Shown: positions 32,066 through 43,158, numbered from the stretch's first letter. The stretch: DNA of 64,000 nucleotides from Armigeres subalbatus (GCF_024139115.2 NC_085140.1:294963293-295027292), one strand, 5' to 3'. Numbers and translations are program-made. The notes: a model not told the origin generated them from the sequence alone.

Positions 32066-32746
32066 AACCTTTACGCAGTGTACCGTCTGGAATAACCCGT
32101 TTTCACCATTTTTCACATTCCCGTGTCAAAAAATCTGTCTGCCGGAGTGGCACCTGCCAGCAGCAAAGAAAACGAACCCACGTCTCCCTCCTCCCGCACT
32201 ATTAAAACTTCCAGAGCCTGGTGGTGAACTTAGTGATAATCTAAATTTCTGTTCATATCACCGGAAACGACTCAATTTCGCACCCCTAGAAACAAGTGTG
32301 TAGCAACCCTTCCGAGCGCCCCACCCAAACCATCCGAAATTGAAAAACCATGGCAAGCGTGGTGCAACCCTCGACGGCACGGGCGCAACAGGTGCTACAG
32401 CAGCAGTCCCAGCAAATCGCTATCGAGATAGCTTCCGAACCGGTGCCGCAACTTCCGCCACAGCAGCCGCAGCATCAGCATATCCATCACCAGGAGCTGC
32501 AGGCGCACGCTTTGCTCGCCCAATGCCAGCAGCCGCAGTCCCTGCCGTCGTCGAACGTTGACATCGTGCTGCGGGAGTCGACCCGCGCCAATCTGATCAG
32601 CCGGAAGAAGTCGTCCGTCATCGGGGAGCACCACCGGCGGGGCGGCAAGTCCAAGGACGACAAGAACGAGGGCAAATCCGTGTACCGAAAGTTCTTCAAG
32701 CGCATCAAGACGATTCTGGATGGAGCGGATCCGACGACGAGCAGCA
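32066..32746 (+). CDS. First coding exon of an unidentified host gene (coding 32350-32746)
   Basis: A polypyrimidine tract and TTTTCAG at 32061-32065 form a strong acceptor, followed by a 284-nt untranslated part. Translation starts at 32350 (AAACCATGG, a good Kozak context). The 132 encoded residues start MASVVQPSTARAQQVLQQQS and are Gln/His-rich to about residue 75, then basic: ANLISRKKSSVIGEHHRRGG, KSKDDKNEGKSVYRKFFKRI and KTILDGADPTTSSS. The donor GTGAGTAT begins at 32747 and leaves a phase-1 codon. GC content and codon use differ sharply from the AT-rich surroundings, as expected for a host exon. I do not recognise the protein. No convincing downstream exon was found, so a very long intron covering the rest of the window is possible. 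ORF read-through past the donor (to 32778) is probably intronic. Confidence 0.7.
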
Positions 32747-32755
32747 GTGAGTATA
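32747..32755 (+). promoter_or_regulatory. 5' splice donor of the host exon
   Basis: GTGAGTATA follows AGCAGCA and matches the metazoan donor consensus well. It defines the exon end in phase 1. Confidence 0.65.
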
Positions 32756-32914
32756 TTTCGTTTCGGTGCAAGCTTTAGTTCCGCTCTTCATGGGATGGGA
32801 TGCAGTACTTTGTTTTTCTCAACATTGGGCGAATTCGGTAACTATATCGAACACATTATTTTTATCAATTTTTTACAGTGCCAGATCACATTCTCCATCC
32901 CATCATCTTCAATA

Positions 32915-33235
32915 CCCGGGCAGAAGCTATGAACAGAATAACAAAACATGATATGGACTTGATTGATATAAGAGATAAAAGAACAGGCCACAATATCAAA
33001 ATTTTGCACCGAAATATCATTTAAATATCAAGATATGTTATGGATAAGAACAAACTAATGGCACTTGATATCGATCACTTATTACAAACAACATATCTTG
33101 ATATCCTCATGATATTTTAGTGCAAAATATTGATATTGTCGCCTGATCTTTTATCTCTTATGTCAATCATGTCCATATCTCATTTTGCTATCTTATCAAC
33201 ATTTGATATTATTGAGCTATTTTCCTCTACTCGGG
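32915..33235. mobile_element. 321-bp TA-flanked palindromic MITE
   Basis: Ends CCCGGGCAGAAG (32915) and TTCCTCTACTCGGG (33235) are imperfect inverted repeats inside TA (32913-14, 33236-37). Long internal complementarity includes GATATGGACTTGATTGATAT on the left and its near complement around 33155-33180, plus ATATCAAGATATGTT on both sides. It lies in the presumed intron 170 bp after the host exon. Confidence 0.85.
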
Positions 33236-33237
33236 TA

Positions 33238-33310
33238 GCTCCACATTCCAACTGACCTGCCTTTCAACTTAGTATTCTATCAGCCTTACCTTAGTTATTA
33301 ATTGAAAGCT
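33238..33310 (-). mobile_element. SINE tail fragment
   Basis: GCTCCACATTCCAACTGACC, AGTATTCTATCAGC and AGTTATTAATTGAAAGC match the tail of the SINE at 150-430 in the same orientation. The head is missing. Confidence 0.6.
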
Positions 33311-33354
33311 TTTCTCAATCTAATAGAATTCTGAAATAGAAAATTCGTAGAATT

Positions 33355-33470
33355 TTTCTTCTTATTGGCATTACATCCTCCATTGGGACATTGCCGCCTT
33401 AACAGCTTTCATTAAGTACTTCCACAGTTATTACCTGCGGGGTTTAAAAGCCAGTACCATTTTTGCAACC
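33355..33470 (-). mobile_element. Second SINE-family tail fragment
   Basis: ATTGGCATTACATCC, TGGGACATTGCCGCC, AAGTACTTCCACAG and CCAGTACCATTTTTGC are the reverse complement of the SINE body seen at 58565-58763. The tRNA-like head is absent. Confidence 0.65.
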
Positions 33471-33479
33471 CGAACAGGC

Positions 33480-34460
33480 TCATATTACGAACAATCAATA
33501 TGTTGAGATTTATCTGAAATATTTCGTTATTATTGCTTACATAAACAAATTCTGAAACCTTTTGGCTTTCTCAGCCTTCTGTATTCAAAACGATGAGTTT
33601 TGTTGCCCGACGTTTTGGCACTTTTTGTTTTGGTACTTTTCAAGAATAAAAGTGTCTACAGTTTGTCGTTCTTAAGTTTCCATTTTTCATGTATGAAGGG
33701 CTTCTTGTATTTAATTTAAAAATTTAGTGTGCACGACTAAAGACTTTGGAAACGCTAAATTTTCCTAAAATATTACTTGAGCTGTATTCTAATCACATTA
33801 AAAACTTAATATAATGAAATTTAATAAGAGATTATCTTTTATTAATGATATGTTAATGCTCAATGTAAATTATTCATAGGATAGGATTTATAGGATTTGT
33901 GGTGAGCTTTAATTTATGTAAACTAGTAGTTAGATTTAATAAAAAATAATCACGATTTTCATTCGAACCGCTCACTGTTGTTTTTGTGTTGACATTGCTT
34001 GAGGATAATTGCAACCGAATACGATTGGAACCATTGGAACATTCTCCTTAGTCAGGATCGTGTGTTATGTGCTTCTCTATTTATCAAAGCATTATGGGGT
34101 GCTTCCATTTGGAAATAAAAGTGGATTTGGAAGAGGAAGCTGTCATTCAAGTAGAAAGTTGTAATTACTTTTGCCCTCGTTCGTATGTTTTTTTGTATTG
34201 CTCAAACAAGGCTCAAACATAATAATAATTTATAAATAGGAAAAACATTAAAATAATTTATAAATAGGGGAATTCGCCAAATGTTGAACGACTTATTGTT
34301 GAACGCCCATAAGAATTGCACGTGCGTTCAACAATAGGCGAAAAAATTAGCTATCGCATTTTTTTTTTAAATCGCAGAACCAAGAAATACAGCACCAGTC
34401 TCGTCGCTCCTTTTTGCTAACACGCGTGCTCACCGCTGAAAAAAAATGCATTCAATGAGT
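33480..34460. other. No gene recognised
   Basis: AT-rich sequence. A TA-flanked-looking GGGGAATTCGCC at 34267 resembles MITE ends found elsewhere but has no right-hand partner that I can see. Confidence 0.35.
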
Positions 34461-34465
34461 GCGAA

Positions 34466-34624
34466 TAATAGATGGATATCAAGGTTTTCTAAATTTCACT
34501 TCGATCTGTCAAAAAAGTGCACTCCGCAGCCACGCAGACACGCGCCTTGATGTATTTGATGTGCGGCGTGCGCCATTTTGACAGATCGATGTGACATTTA
34601 GAAAACCTAAACATCTATCTATTA
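34466..34624. mobile_element. 159-bp palindromic MITE
   Basis: ATAGATGG.TATCAAGGTTTTC, AAATTTCACTTCGATC and TGTCAAAA on the left pair with TTTTGACAGATCG, GTGACATTTAGAAAACC and CATCTATCTAT on the right, about 48 bp of pairing. The loop is GC-rich. TSD not resolved. Confidence 0.75.
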
Positions 34625-34684
34625 GTTGTACTTACTGAATGAATTTTATTTATTTTTTTTTAAATTGTGTAGTTTTGATCTTAT

Positions 34685-34955
34685 TGATCTTTTGTTTCTT
34701 TCGACCTTTTGTCCTTTCGACGTTTTGTCTTTTCGACCTTTTGTCTTTCGACCTTTTGTCCTTTCTACCTTATGTCTTTCGACCTTTTGTCATAGATTCC
34801 TTTCGGCCAAATGACCTATCCAAATATCCAAATAACCATTTCGGCCAAATGACTTTCGGCCTAATGGTCTGTTCGGCCAAATGGTATATTCCGCCAAACA
34901 ACTTTCGATCAAGTGGCCTTCGGCCAAATGGCAAAGGCCAAACGGCCTTTTCCCG
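34685..34955 (+). repeat. Short-unit repeat: TCGACCTTTTGTC then TTTCGGCCAAATGAC
   Basis: Seven variants of a 15-18-bp unit (TTTCGACCTTTTGTC) pass into variants of TTCGGCCAAATG. Related sequence occurs at 39875-39920 and, heavily diverged, at 51085-51680. Confidence 0.8.
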
Positions 34956-34959
34956 GTAA

Positions 34960-35812
34960 AAATTAATAAAATAAATATGTTTCTTCTATTATATTAGAAA
35001 CTAGCGAAAGAAACCCAGCATTGCCCGGGTGTTGCGAATGTCAAAATCAGTGTTGGGAAATGTACAGTAAAACACTGTGATTATGCGAATGTTTACATTT
35101 TATCCGGTCAAATTTCACGCCCCGCACAAACCGAAACGGTTTTCCAAAAAAAATGTACGCCTCATTGTGACATTTTTTTGTCGATGAGGCAAACTGTTTT
35201 TTTGCTGCTGCGTGATAGTCGAGCCGTCGGTGCGGTCAGCATTTGCATAAGATTTTTTTGTTTCGGTTCGTGCGCAGCGCGAACAGAACAACATCGAGTT
35301 TAATTGCCTGTGGTGCAAAGCCTAGAAAGAATGCTAGCCGTTGATACTAATTCATTAGTTCTAGTCTCTAAAACGACCAAGGAATAATGAAATAATCATT
35401 TACCACCTTAAAACAGTCATACGTCGTGAAATGAGCGTACAGAAACATTAATTATGGGGAGAGAAAATAATAAAATCATGTGCTGACTGTCGTCTGCTTG
35501 GTCGTGGCTGCTGCTGCGGCTGCCGTGGTTTTGTTTTTCTGTGACTGCGTGGCAGAAAGAATGATAAAAAGAAATGTCAACCGTTCCCGTCCCTGGTCAC
35601 AATTAACTATTTGTAGCACCGCTCTCTAGATCAATTTCCAAGCGTTTGTTTTGTTTTCCTCAACAGCTAACCCGAAATAGTATTCTAATATTTTTTTTAC
35701 ATTTCCATGTTAAATTCACCAACTTTTTGTATATACAAACCTTGCGGATCCCAAAACGGATCGATTAGGGAAAAAATCTTGCAAATCGGGCAATCCGTTC
35801 GCGAGTTAAATC
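34960..35812. other. No gene recognised
   Basis: Mixed sequence containing CCAGCATTGCCCGGGTGTTG and several CTG/GCTGCTGC tracts near 35500-35525. No supported coding region. Confidence 0.35.
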
Positions 35813-37241
35813 CACAGTGTTTTATTTCGTCATTTTCACGATTGAAATACAAAATCTCGAAAAGTGTTAATTTTGGATATAGGGTTTGTTCACAGAAGTT
35901 TCAATATATTTAGGAGCGCATTTTTCGATAAAAACAGTTTGATGATTAATCCCCCTAAAAGTGAGTTGAGAAAATTATTTTTCCACCAGAATGAGATAGA
36001 CACGTAGTGTCTTCCGCAAAGTTGTAGCAAATGTTAATACGAGCAACTTTGATGAACATCGCGAGTTGCTATCTCTTATATATAACAAACTTAAGACGTT
36101 TTATGTAAAAACCCCATAAAATCTTATTTTTCATTCTAACTCTTTCCAATGATTTTTCCCATTTTCCGTCTCTTCTACAAAGTTGTTAAACAAGCAAAAT
36201 TACATGTTTTTGCTGAACATTGTAACATCCCATCTCACATACAACAAAAGTTATCTTTAAATTATACATATTTTTACAGGTATTTCCACTTATGATTACT
36301 CCCTTAATTGCAAAAAGTCGCAAATTTTTTCACGATATGCTGAAAATCGCTTATTTCATTTTTCTACTGACATTGAAAACTTTTGTCGACAAGAATCTTC
36401 TCGAATGCTGCGTTAAAAACTTGTAAACCTATAAAAAATCATAATATGCACACAAACCATATAACAAACTTAACATGGTTTATGTGGATATCCACTTAAA
36501 ATCATTCTCTTAACATAAACTAACTCTAATGATTTTTCACATTTTCTGTCTCTTCTACAAAGTTGTCAAACCAGCAAAATTACATGTTTTTGCTGAACAT
36601 TGTAAAACAAAAGTTATTCAAATATTATGATTTTTCATAGGTTTACAAGTTTTTAACACAGCATTCTAGAAGACTCTTGTCGACAAAAGTTTTCAATGTT
36701 AGTAGAAAAATGAAATAAGCGATTTTCAGCATATCGTGAAGAAATTTGCGACTTTTTGCAGTTAAGGGAGTGGAAATACCTCTAAAAATATGTATAATTT
36801 AAAGATAACTTTTGTTGTATGTGAGATGGGATGTTACAATGTTTAGCAAAAACATGTAATTTTGCATGTTTAACAACTTTGTAGAAGAGACGGAAAATGG
36901 GAAAAATAATTGGAAAGAGTTAGAATGAAAATATGATTTTTATGGGTTTTTACATAAAACGTCTTAAGTTTGTTCTATATAAGAGATAGAAACTCGGGAT
37001 GTTCAGCAAAGTTGCTACAACATTTGCTACAACTTTGCGAAAGACACTACGTGTCTATCTCATTCTGGTGCAAAAATAATTTTCTCAACTCACTTTTAGG
37101 GGGATTAATCTACAAACTATTTTTATCGAAAGATGCGCTCCTAAATATCTTGAAACTTTTGTGAACAAACCCTATATCCAAAATCAACACTTTTCGAGTT
37201 TTTGTATTTCGATCGTGAAAATGACGAAATAAAACACTGTG
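35813..37241. repeat. 1.43-kb foldback with arms of about 0.63 kb
   Basis: The left arm (35813-36447) and right arm (36622-37241) are inverted with high identity: CACAGTGTTTTATTTCGTC at the outer left matches the complement at 37223-37241, and blocks such as CCCCCTAAAAGTGAGTTGAG, GACACGTAGTGTCT, TACAAAGTTGTTAAAC and AACTTTTGTCGACAAG are mirrored in order. The spacer (36448-36621) is a third, direct copy of part of the left arm (compare 36085-36225). No ORF spans it. A transcript would form a very long hairpin. Confidence 0.9.
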
Positions 37242-37384
37242 AAATCGTCAGCAAGGAAATCTCAACTCATTTTTATTATATAGAAGAAGATGTTACCTTT
37301 CCTCTGTCTTTGGCAGCTCCTTCCGTTTTTCTAAAGTTTGATCACCAGTTTGATCATAACATTTTGTCAGATAAAAACGCCTCT

Positions 37385-37575
37385 CAATCGATTGTATAGC
37401 ATTTCGCCGAAAACCATTTCGCGGGATTCATTTTCGCGGTTGAACATTTTGCGGAATAACATTTGGCGGTATGTATCTTTTCGTGGCACGACATTTCGCG
37501 GATTGTATCTTTTTGCCGAATGAGTTTTGGCGGAGTGTACCATTTCGCGGAATGTATTATTTCGCGGAATATTAA
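37385..37575 (+). repeat. Short-unit repeat (ATTTCGCGGAATG type)
   Basis: About ten variants of a 17-20-bp unit with core ATTTCGCGG.AT. Units vary too much for a precise consensus. Confidence 0.7.
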
Positions 37576-37576
37576 T

Positions 37577-37765
37577 AACAATAGCTTAGTGTTCTTTCAG
37601 CACTTCCACAATTATTACCTGTGAGGCTTTTAAGTCAAGTTATCATTTTTTTGCATTCGTTTAACACGATATTAACACGTTGATTTTTTTTAAGTCGAGA
37701 AAATTTCTAATTGATGTATTTCCTAGACCGAGCCATAAGTTTAACCCAGCATAGTCTTGCATCTT
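37577..37765 (-). mobile_element. Degenerate SINE fragment
   Basis: GCTTAGTGTTCTTTCAGCAC, TTCCACAATTATTACCTG, TAAGTCAAGTTATCATTTT and TTTCCTAGACCGAGCC correspond to the complement of the body of the SINE at 54941-58763. The tRNA-like end is eroded around 37735-37765. Confidence 0.6.
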
Positions 37766-37839
37766 CCCGCTCGGTTCAGAAAGGCCCTCTTCTCTTTACT
37801 ATGCTAGGGATAGACGTTTTTTTATGAATAATCCTTCAT

Positions 37840-38108
37840 TTCTTGCTTTCGCCTTTTACCGAAAAAAAAACGTATTCATTTGAAGAAGACATTATATTCT
37901 CCCTTCGCTTTTTACCGGGTAAACGCTGCTATTTAAAGAAGGCGTTACCCCTCCCTTTGCCTTATACCGGGCAGATGTGTTCTTATAAGAAGGCATTTCC
38001 CCTCCCTTCGTCTTATACCGGGCAGATGCGTTCTTTTAAAGAAGGCATTATCAACTACTTTCGCCTTATACCGGACAGACGCATCCATTCAAAGAAGGCA
38101 TATCATAT
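37840..38108 (+). repeat. 51-bp minisatellite
   Basis: About five units of 51-52 bp with core CTTATACCGGGCAGATGCG, then TTCTTTTAAAGAAGGCATT. The phase points GCAGAT at 37971 and 38022 and GACAGAC at 38074 give the period. TTCTTTTAAAGAA makes each unit partly self-complementary. Confidence 0.85.
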
Positions 38109-38109
38109 A

Positions 38110-38567
38110 AGAAGGCGTGATAATATGATGTATGCAAATATATTTAAAAAATAAATAAATAAAACTATGAAAACGTAAAATATGAAAATATAATTATAAA
38201 ATATAATTCCTTATTAGCAGTATATAGCATTAGAATATTAAATTATGAGATTAAGAAAGCATAAAATAAAAAAAAACATGGAGGTAAATAGCAAAATTTG
38301 TAAAATATGAAATAATGAATTTATGTAAATATAGAAAATGAGGAAATAAATATACGAAAATAAGTAAATATTCAAATACAAATTTGTGAAAAAATGAAGT
38401 GAAGCATTGTAAGTTATTCATCGTAGATTGGACACTAGTAATACTCATGTTTCTTTTGAAATTTCTGTCCAGATTTCTATTTTTCTATTCAATTTCTATT
38501 CAAAAATCAAAGTAGGTAGAGTCCATGATATCAATCTAAAACAAAAATTACAAAATCGTGAGAACTA
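38110..38567. other. AT-rich spacer, no gene
   Basis: Very AT-rich, with repeated AAAATATGAAAATATA-like words. No coding signal. Confidence 0.4.
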
Positions 38568-38575
38568 CTCCTGAC

Positions 38576-39000
38576 CTGAGACGAGACCTGCAAAGACGCT
38601 GCTTCTTTTCTCTTGTTTTGACACTTGTTCTTCTTTTCATCACAGTTGACCATCGAGTTTCAACTGTTTACTTGACTGTTTCACCTAAGCCCCAGGTGGA
38701 CCCTTCTGAGCACAATAAAAGTGTATCCAATTCACGAAATAGTTAATTCATTTTCATAAGGATTTTTATACCGGGAACAAAACACAGGTTTATTACTGAT
38801 TATTAACAAGCTAAACGGAAGGTTTGGAATACTCGTTAAAGTAAAAAAGTCTTGGTAAAACAAAAATGATGTGGAATATTTTATTTGGGATACCAATACT
38901 TTCACTCAAAAAGCTGCTGGTTGCACCTGACAGTTCGTGACAGCAGTTGACTGGCAGCAGCTGAAGTTACATTTTTTCCTCTTTGCAGGTCTCGTCTCAG
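38576..39000. mobile_element. 425-bp non-autonomous element with 20-bp perfect TIRs and 8-bp TSD
   Basis: CTGAGACGAGACCTGCAAAG at 38576-38595 is perfectly inverted at 38981-39000. Both ends directly abut the 8-bp repeat CTCCTGAC (38568-38575 and 39001-39008). Eight-base duplications are typical of hAT and P superfamilies; no transposase is encoded, so the superfamily is open. The inner sequence contains TTTCAACTG and GCAGTTGACTGGCAGCAGCTG. Confidence 0.85.
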
Positions 39001-39100
39001 CTCCTGACTACGCCCAGCTGTATCACAACTAGGGAAGGGGAAGGAAATGTTGATGTGATACTCTAAGAGAGAGACTCTCAACTCAGCGACATCCTCATAA

Positions 39101-39191
39101 CCCTAGTAACATTTGGTTTTATGCGGGTTTTAACACACTCTTTTAGAGTAAATTATGCAAGAGCGTTATAAAACTTAAAATCTCACTTGGG
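39101..39191 (+). mobile_element. 91-bp MITE-like repeat, copy 2
   Basis: CCCTAGTAACATTTGG to TCTCACTTGGG is the inverted counterpart of 9159-9254, sharing AGAGTAAAT and GAGCGTTATAAAACTT. Confidence 0.6.
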
Positions 39192-39329
39192 AAGTACCAC
39201 AGAGTTGGATATTGGGAAGGTATTCGTTGGGTCAGGATTTGCATGTAGCTGGCAATGTGACCGTGGTAGATCATACTCCATAAAACACCACGTAAAGGTT
39301 TGGTATATAATGGCGCTCAGTAGACCAAA

Positions 39330-39490
39330 AAATGCTATGACAGTTTTCGAAAAATATACAATGCGCGCCGCAGTACTTCCTGTTTCGACGGCATGTTGTT
39401 GGCAATTTTGAAGTGAAAGTGAGTGTGCGACAATTCTAAGGATTCATTTACATAATGTCATATTTCTGTAAATGTGATAGAAAAGTATTG
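39330..39490 (+). repeat. Dispersed repeat shared with 58965-59130
   Basis: ATACAATGCGCGCCGCA, GGCATGTT, GTGCGACAATT and TCTAAGGATTCATTTACATAA recur in order at 58988-59105 with about 80 percent similarity by eye. Confidence 0.55.
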
Positions 39491-39491
39491 A

Positions 39492-40185
39492 AATCATTTG
39501 AAATTATTAAGTTGCCACCCGTTATTTTTGTTTTTTTTTTTTGGATTATATTTACATATGCATAATGTTTACGTAAATTTTGCATTTATTTTGAAAAATA
39601 TCTATTTATTGCTTCTACCCTGATTTCTTTATTGTCAATTTTTCATTTTTATGGAAAATGTCTAATTCATTAAGGAAATTTTATATTGCTTCAGTTTTTT
39701 AAAAACCTCTTTAATAAAGATTATAATAATAATAATGCTTCAGTTTAGCAACGTAACCTAAACTTATTTTTACTCTCACCAAAAAGTTCGGGGAGTGTTT
39801 TTATCTTGGTATACCGTTCTTCGTGTCCTGGGAGGGATGTTATGAATCATCCGCAGGAATTTATTTTGGTTTAGGGTCATTTGGCCGTAAGGGTCATTTG
39901 GCCGAATGGCATTGGGACGAATAGTTAAAATACATTTTCTCATTAAATATGTGAAGTGAGTAGTGAGAAGTAGAAAGTGTTTGTAGTGGGATGCAAGAAA
40001 TGATAAGTGACAAATGCGAAATGAGTAGTGTGAAGTTATAGGTAAGAAGTAAGATGTGATAAGTGATAGGTGAGAAGTACTCAAATAACGAGTAATGCGA
40101 AGCATTACAAATGGATTGTGTTGTTAGTGATTCGACTATGCGTCCAACTTGAGAATCTCGAGCTCATTCAGTAGCCGCTAAGTTG
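39492..40185. other. AT-rich region with degenerate short repeats
   Basis: Contains GGTCATTTGGCCG repeats (39875-39920) and an AGTGAGAAGT-type purine-rich repeat (39955-40105), the complement of the TTCTCACTTCTC repeat at 46200-46560. No gene seen. Confidence 0.5.
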
Positions 40186-40189
40186 CGAA

Positions 40190-40310
40190 GACCGACGGGG
40201 TTCCTTCGTAGCTTTGTTGGTTAAAAGTACCAGTCTAGCGTACGAGGCTAGCGAGGGTCGTGGGTTCGAGTCCCATCGAAGGGAAAGTGGTTACCTTCAA
40301 TACATTTTTC
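40190..40310 (+). mobile_element. tRNA-derived SINE head
   Basis: TTCCTTCGTAGCTTTGTTGG (A-box region) and GGGTTCGAGTCCC (40262-40274, B box) flank a tRNA-like segment whose ends pair (TCCTTCG with CGAAGGG). It continues into GAAAGTGGTTACCTTC, which is typical of a SINE body rather than a tRNA 3' end. A real tRNA gene is less likely because the anticodon arm is not well formed. Confidence 0.6.
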
Positions 40311-42379
40311 AAATCAAAATCTTCCATATAATGTACATATTCACATCTGAGTTTTCAGAACATTGTAAATCAAGCCTATGAATTGTCTCCAAATTATTAG
40401 ATCTTTCCACGGACTGGGTGAAATAAGAATGTTTGCTCTATAAAAATCGATAAAAAAAACTACCAAAATGTGTTATATCATTGAACAAAGTGACCGCTGA
40501 AAAGTAATACTGAAAAACTGAATCGACGGTATGGCGTAGTGTTTGAACATAAATTAACGCAATTAATTTGCGTTCCAATAACAACTATTTAAAATGGTAT
40601 TACCAAATATTACAAGATAGGAAAGTTTTTGTGCAGGTCATTTGCATTTTTTAGAATAATATTAAGAACTCATACTAATGCATATCACAAACTTATCGCT
40701 TCTTTTACGTGCTCACTGCTGAAATGAATCACAAAATTAGGAATTATATCAACTTCTTTTTCATTGCTGTGCTTTTGATGGGATTAACATAGGGGCTATG
40801 GGATGATGTCTGGGACCAGCAACCCTATCTGTTGATACACAAAAGTTTTATATAGTGGAAGTACATAAATACAAGAACTTTATAATGTCATAATAATGTA
40901 TTTTTGTTTATCAGTGAAACAACAATGCTAAACATTTCCGGAAACACAACTCAACATAAATTATTCTATTGTAATCCAATTGCATTTGTCCCATCGTAAT
41001 CCATGTCTCTTCAATTATGGCTCAATCAAATATTAATATCCCAAACCCTTTCCTTACTGACAACTTGTTGCACACAATCCAGTTACCAATGCAAATTCGA
41101 TTTTCGCAATAATCCCGGGAGCATTACGATAATTACAACTTGCAACCGGAATAACATTCCATATCACAAGTTGTGTATGGGAAACCGGACCAAGTTCATG
41201 TTCAGCAGTCCGATAATCCCTATTGAATGAGGTAACAATGGTCCTGTTACCCGTTGACACTATCAAATCCAGGACAGTGTTCCTGGTAGGTAATTGTTGC
41301 ACACCGCACACCGTGCCACTATTAAATTTTAATGACGTGTAACCAACAACACGCTAAATACACGCCATTAGAGAGGCGCCACCACAGAGGATAGCCAGCC
41401 GTCCTTGTCCGGATATGATGTGCAGTTACCTATAACGTTTGCCTTCTACTGTGAACAGCTGAACCATGCAGAGCCGTTCGTGACGTTCACTCAGTTTCAG
41501 TTATGCTAAGCAGCTCCATTAGATAGGCAGTGAAAGCGGCGATGCAGTAGTATAGAGAGTAGAAGAACAGAAAGCATCAGGCGAGGTTTTAAAATCCTTA
41601 GTGGACCCTCGACTGGTGATGGTTGGTAAGCGCTTCTACCTGTTGAATATTTAAACCCGGTTAAATGCCAATCATAATCCATAACGGTATAATGCTATGG
41701 TTTGTTTTGCTTACGTACACATATGTTTAACTGGAATGAAGGTGCTATGGATATGTGAAACCGTTTTGATGGTGTCAAGGGTTAGAGAATCCTGTTATGG
41801 GTCAAAGTTGTGGGTTGTAACCGCATGGGAAGCAAGGAGTAATTTTAAATTGTTGGGTCAGTGTGCCTACGTCGCACAAGTAACATGGTAGCTCAGACCG
41901 CATCGTGCTTTCGTATTGTGCGGTTCTTTTCTCTCTTTGCGGAAGAAAGTTTTTAATACTACCCGTAGCTATTTTAATTTCAACAGTGCTTCTCAGCGCT
42001 ATTTGTACCTACTGATCCCGTTACGATCTTTGCTTGGACCCGTGCCTTCGTTTTACCACAGACAAACAGACATAACACTCGTCAAATTTCCATCGTTCAC
42101 TGATTTACTGGTCAAATCAAATAATCAATAGTTGGCCAATCGATCATTCGTAGCGTGCGCATCGTTTTTGCTCAAGTTTGACGTTTGCTCACTACCGCCA
42201 TCTGGTTCGTGATTTGCCCAACTAACTGAAATCGTTAGTGTTCCAACGACGATAAATTTAATGAGTAAATGTTGAATGTGTTATGTCTGTTTGTCTGTGG
42301 TTTTACGTTGGACCCGTTTGCGGAAGTAAAATTCCGACAAGCGGTTGTAATCCTGCAGGGACACAGAATATGTATCGAC
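40311..42379. other. No gene recognised
   Basis: About 2 kb with only short ORFs. Two opposite-strand ORFs at 41003-41311 overlap each other and lack family features. Confidence 0.35.
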
Positions 42380-43085
42380 CTTATTTTCTTACAAATTAGC
42401 ATTAGAAAACATAGAAATACCTAGCCGCAATTGATTTTAAATAGTGGCCGTCAAACAAAAATTATTTTTTTTTTAAATGGGGCATATTAGCCATTTCAGT
42501 CACGATTCAAGGCTGGAATATATATCGTTTGTAGTTCCTACTGAATTTGCATTAAGAATCATAGAAATAATTAGCCAAAATCGATTCTAAGTCTTAGCGA
42601 TCATATGATAAATTGACTTTTAGAGGTAAATGGGGCAAAACAGTTATTTCTAGTGACAGTCCAAGGCTGGATTGTATACATTTTATTCCATTCGTATTTT
42701 ATACTAAATACGCATCAGAAAACACAGAAATCGTTAATCGAAATTGATTTCAAATTGTAGCTGTCATAGAAAAACTACGATTTTCGTGGGTGAATGAGAC
42801 AAAAAGGTCACGTCCAGTTATGATCCAAGGCCGGAATTTATACCAATTATATTTCTACTAAATTAACATAAAAAAACACGGAAATAGTCAGCCGCAATTC
42901 ATTTTGTAGCTTTCATATAAAAATACGATTTTAGGGGTAACTGGGGCAAAACGGCCAGTTCAAGTCATGGTATATAGTCGAAATAGATACCCTTCGTATT
43001 TTCTACTTACTCAGCATTAGAAAACATAGAAATAGACAGCCGCAATTGATTTTAAATCGTAGCTATCATAAAAAAAATACGATTG
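42380..43085 (+). repeat. ~155-bp satellite, 4-5 copies
   Basis: Blocks GCATTAGAAAACATAGAAAT, AGCCGCAATTGATTTTAAAT and TGGGGCAAAACGG.CA recur at about 42398, 42551, 42711, 42866 and 43013, giving a period of 147-160 bp. Divergence between units is considerable. No ORF. Confidence 0.8.
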
Positions 43086-43134
43086 ACAGTCGAATGAATG
43101 AGTTCGTGGAGTAGTCGTCTGACTATTTCATTCT

Positions 43135-43158
43135 ATGTTTTGAATAATCATGCGATGT
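43135..43158 (+). repeat. 24-bp direct repeat, left
   Basis: ATGTTTTGAATAATCATGCG then ATGT is repeated exactly at 43846-43869. A TATG microsatellite (43157-43178) follows immediately. Confidence 0.7.

Noticed and set aside
32876..33024. Possible second exon of the host gene (TTTTTTACAG acceptor at about 32878; frame continues after joining to 32746)
   Set aside because: The open frame runs into the TA-flanked MITE at 32915 and ends inside it. The implied product would be MITE-encoded, so this is more likely a chance acceptor.
37840..38108. CRISPR-like spacing of repeats
   Set aside because: Units are contiguous 51-bp tandem repeats without unique spacers, in an insect-type sequence.
40190..40275. 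Possible tRNA gene (plus)
   Set aside because: Terminal pairing and B box are tRNA-like, but the anticodon arm is poor and the sequence runs on as a SINE body. No confident anticodon.
41003..41311. Overlapping ORFs on both strands
   Set aside because: Mutual overlap, no recognisable family, no splice or promoter support.
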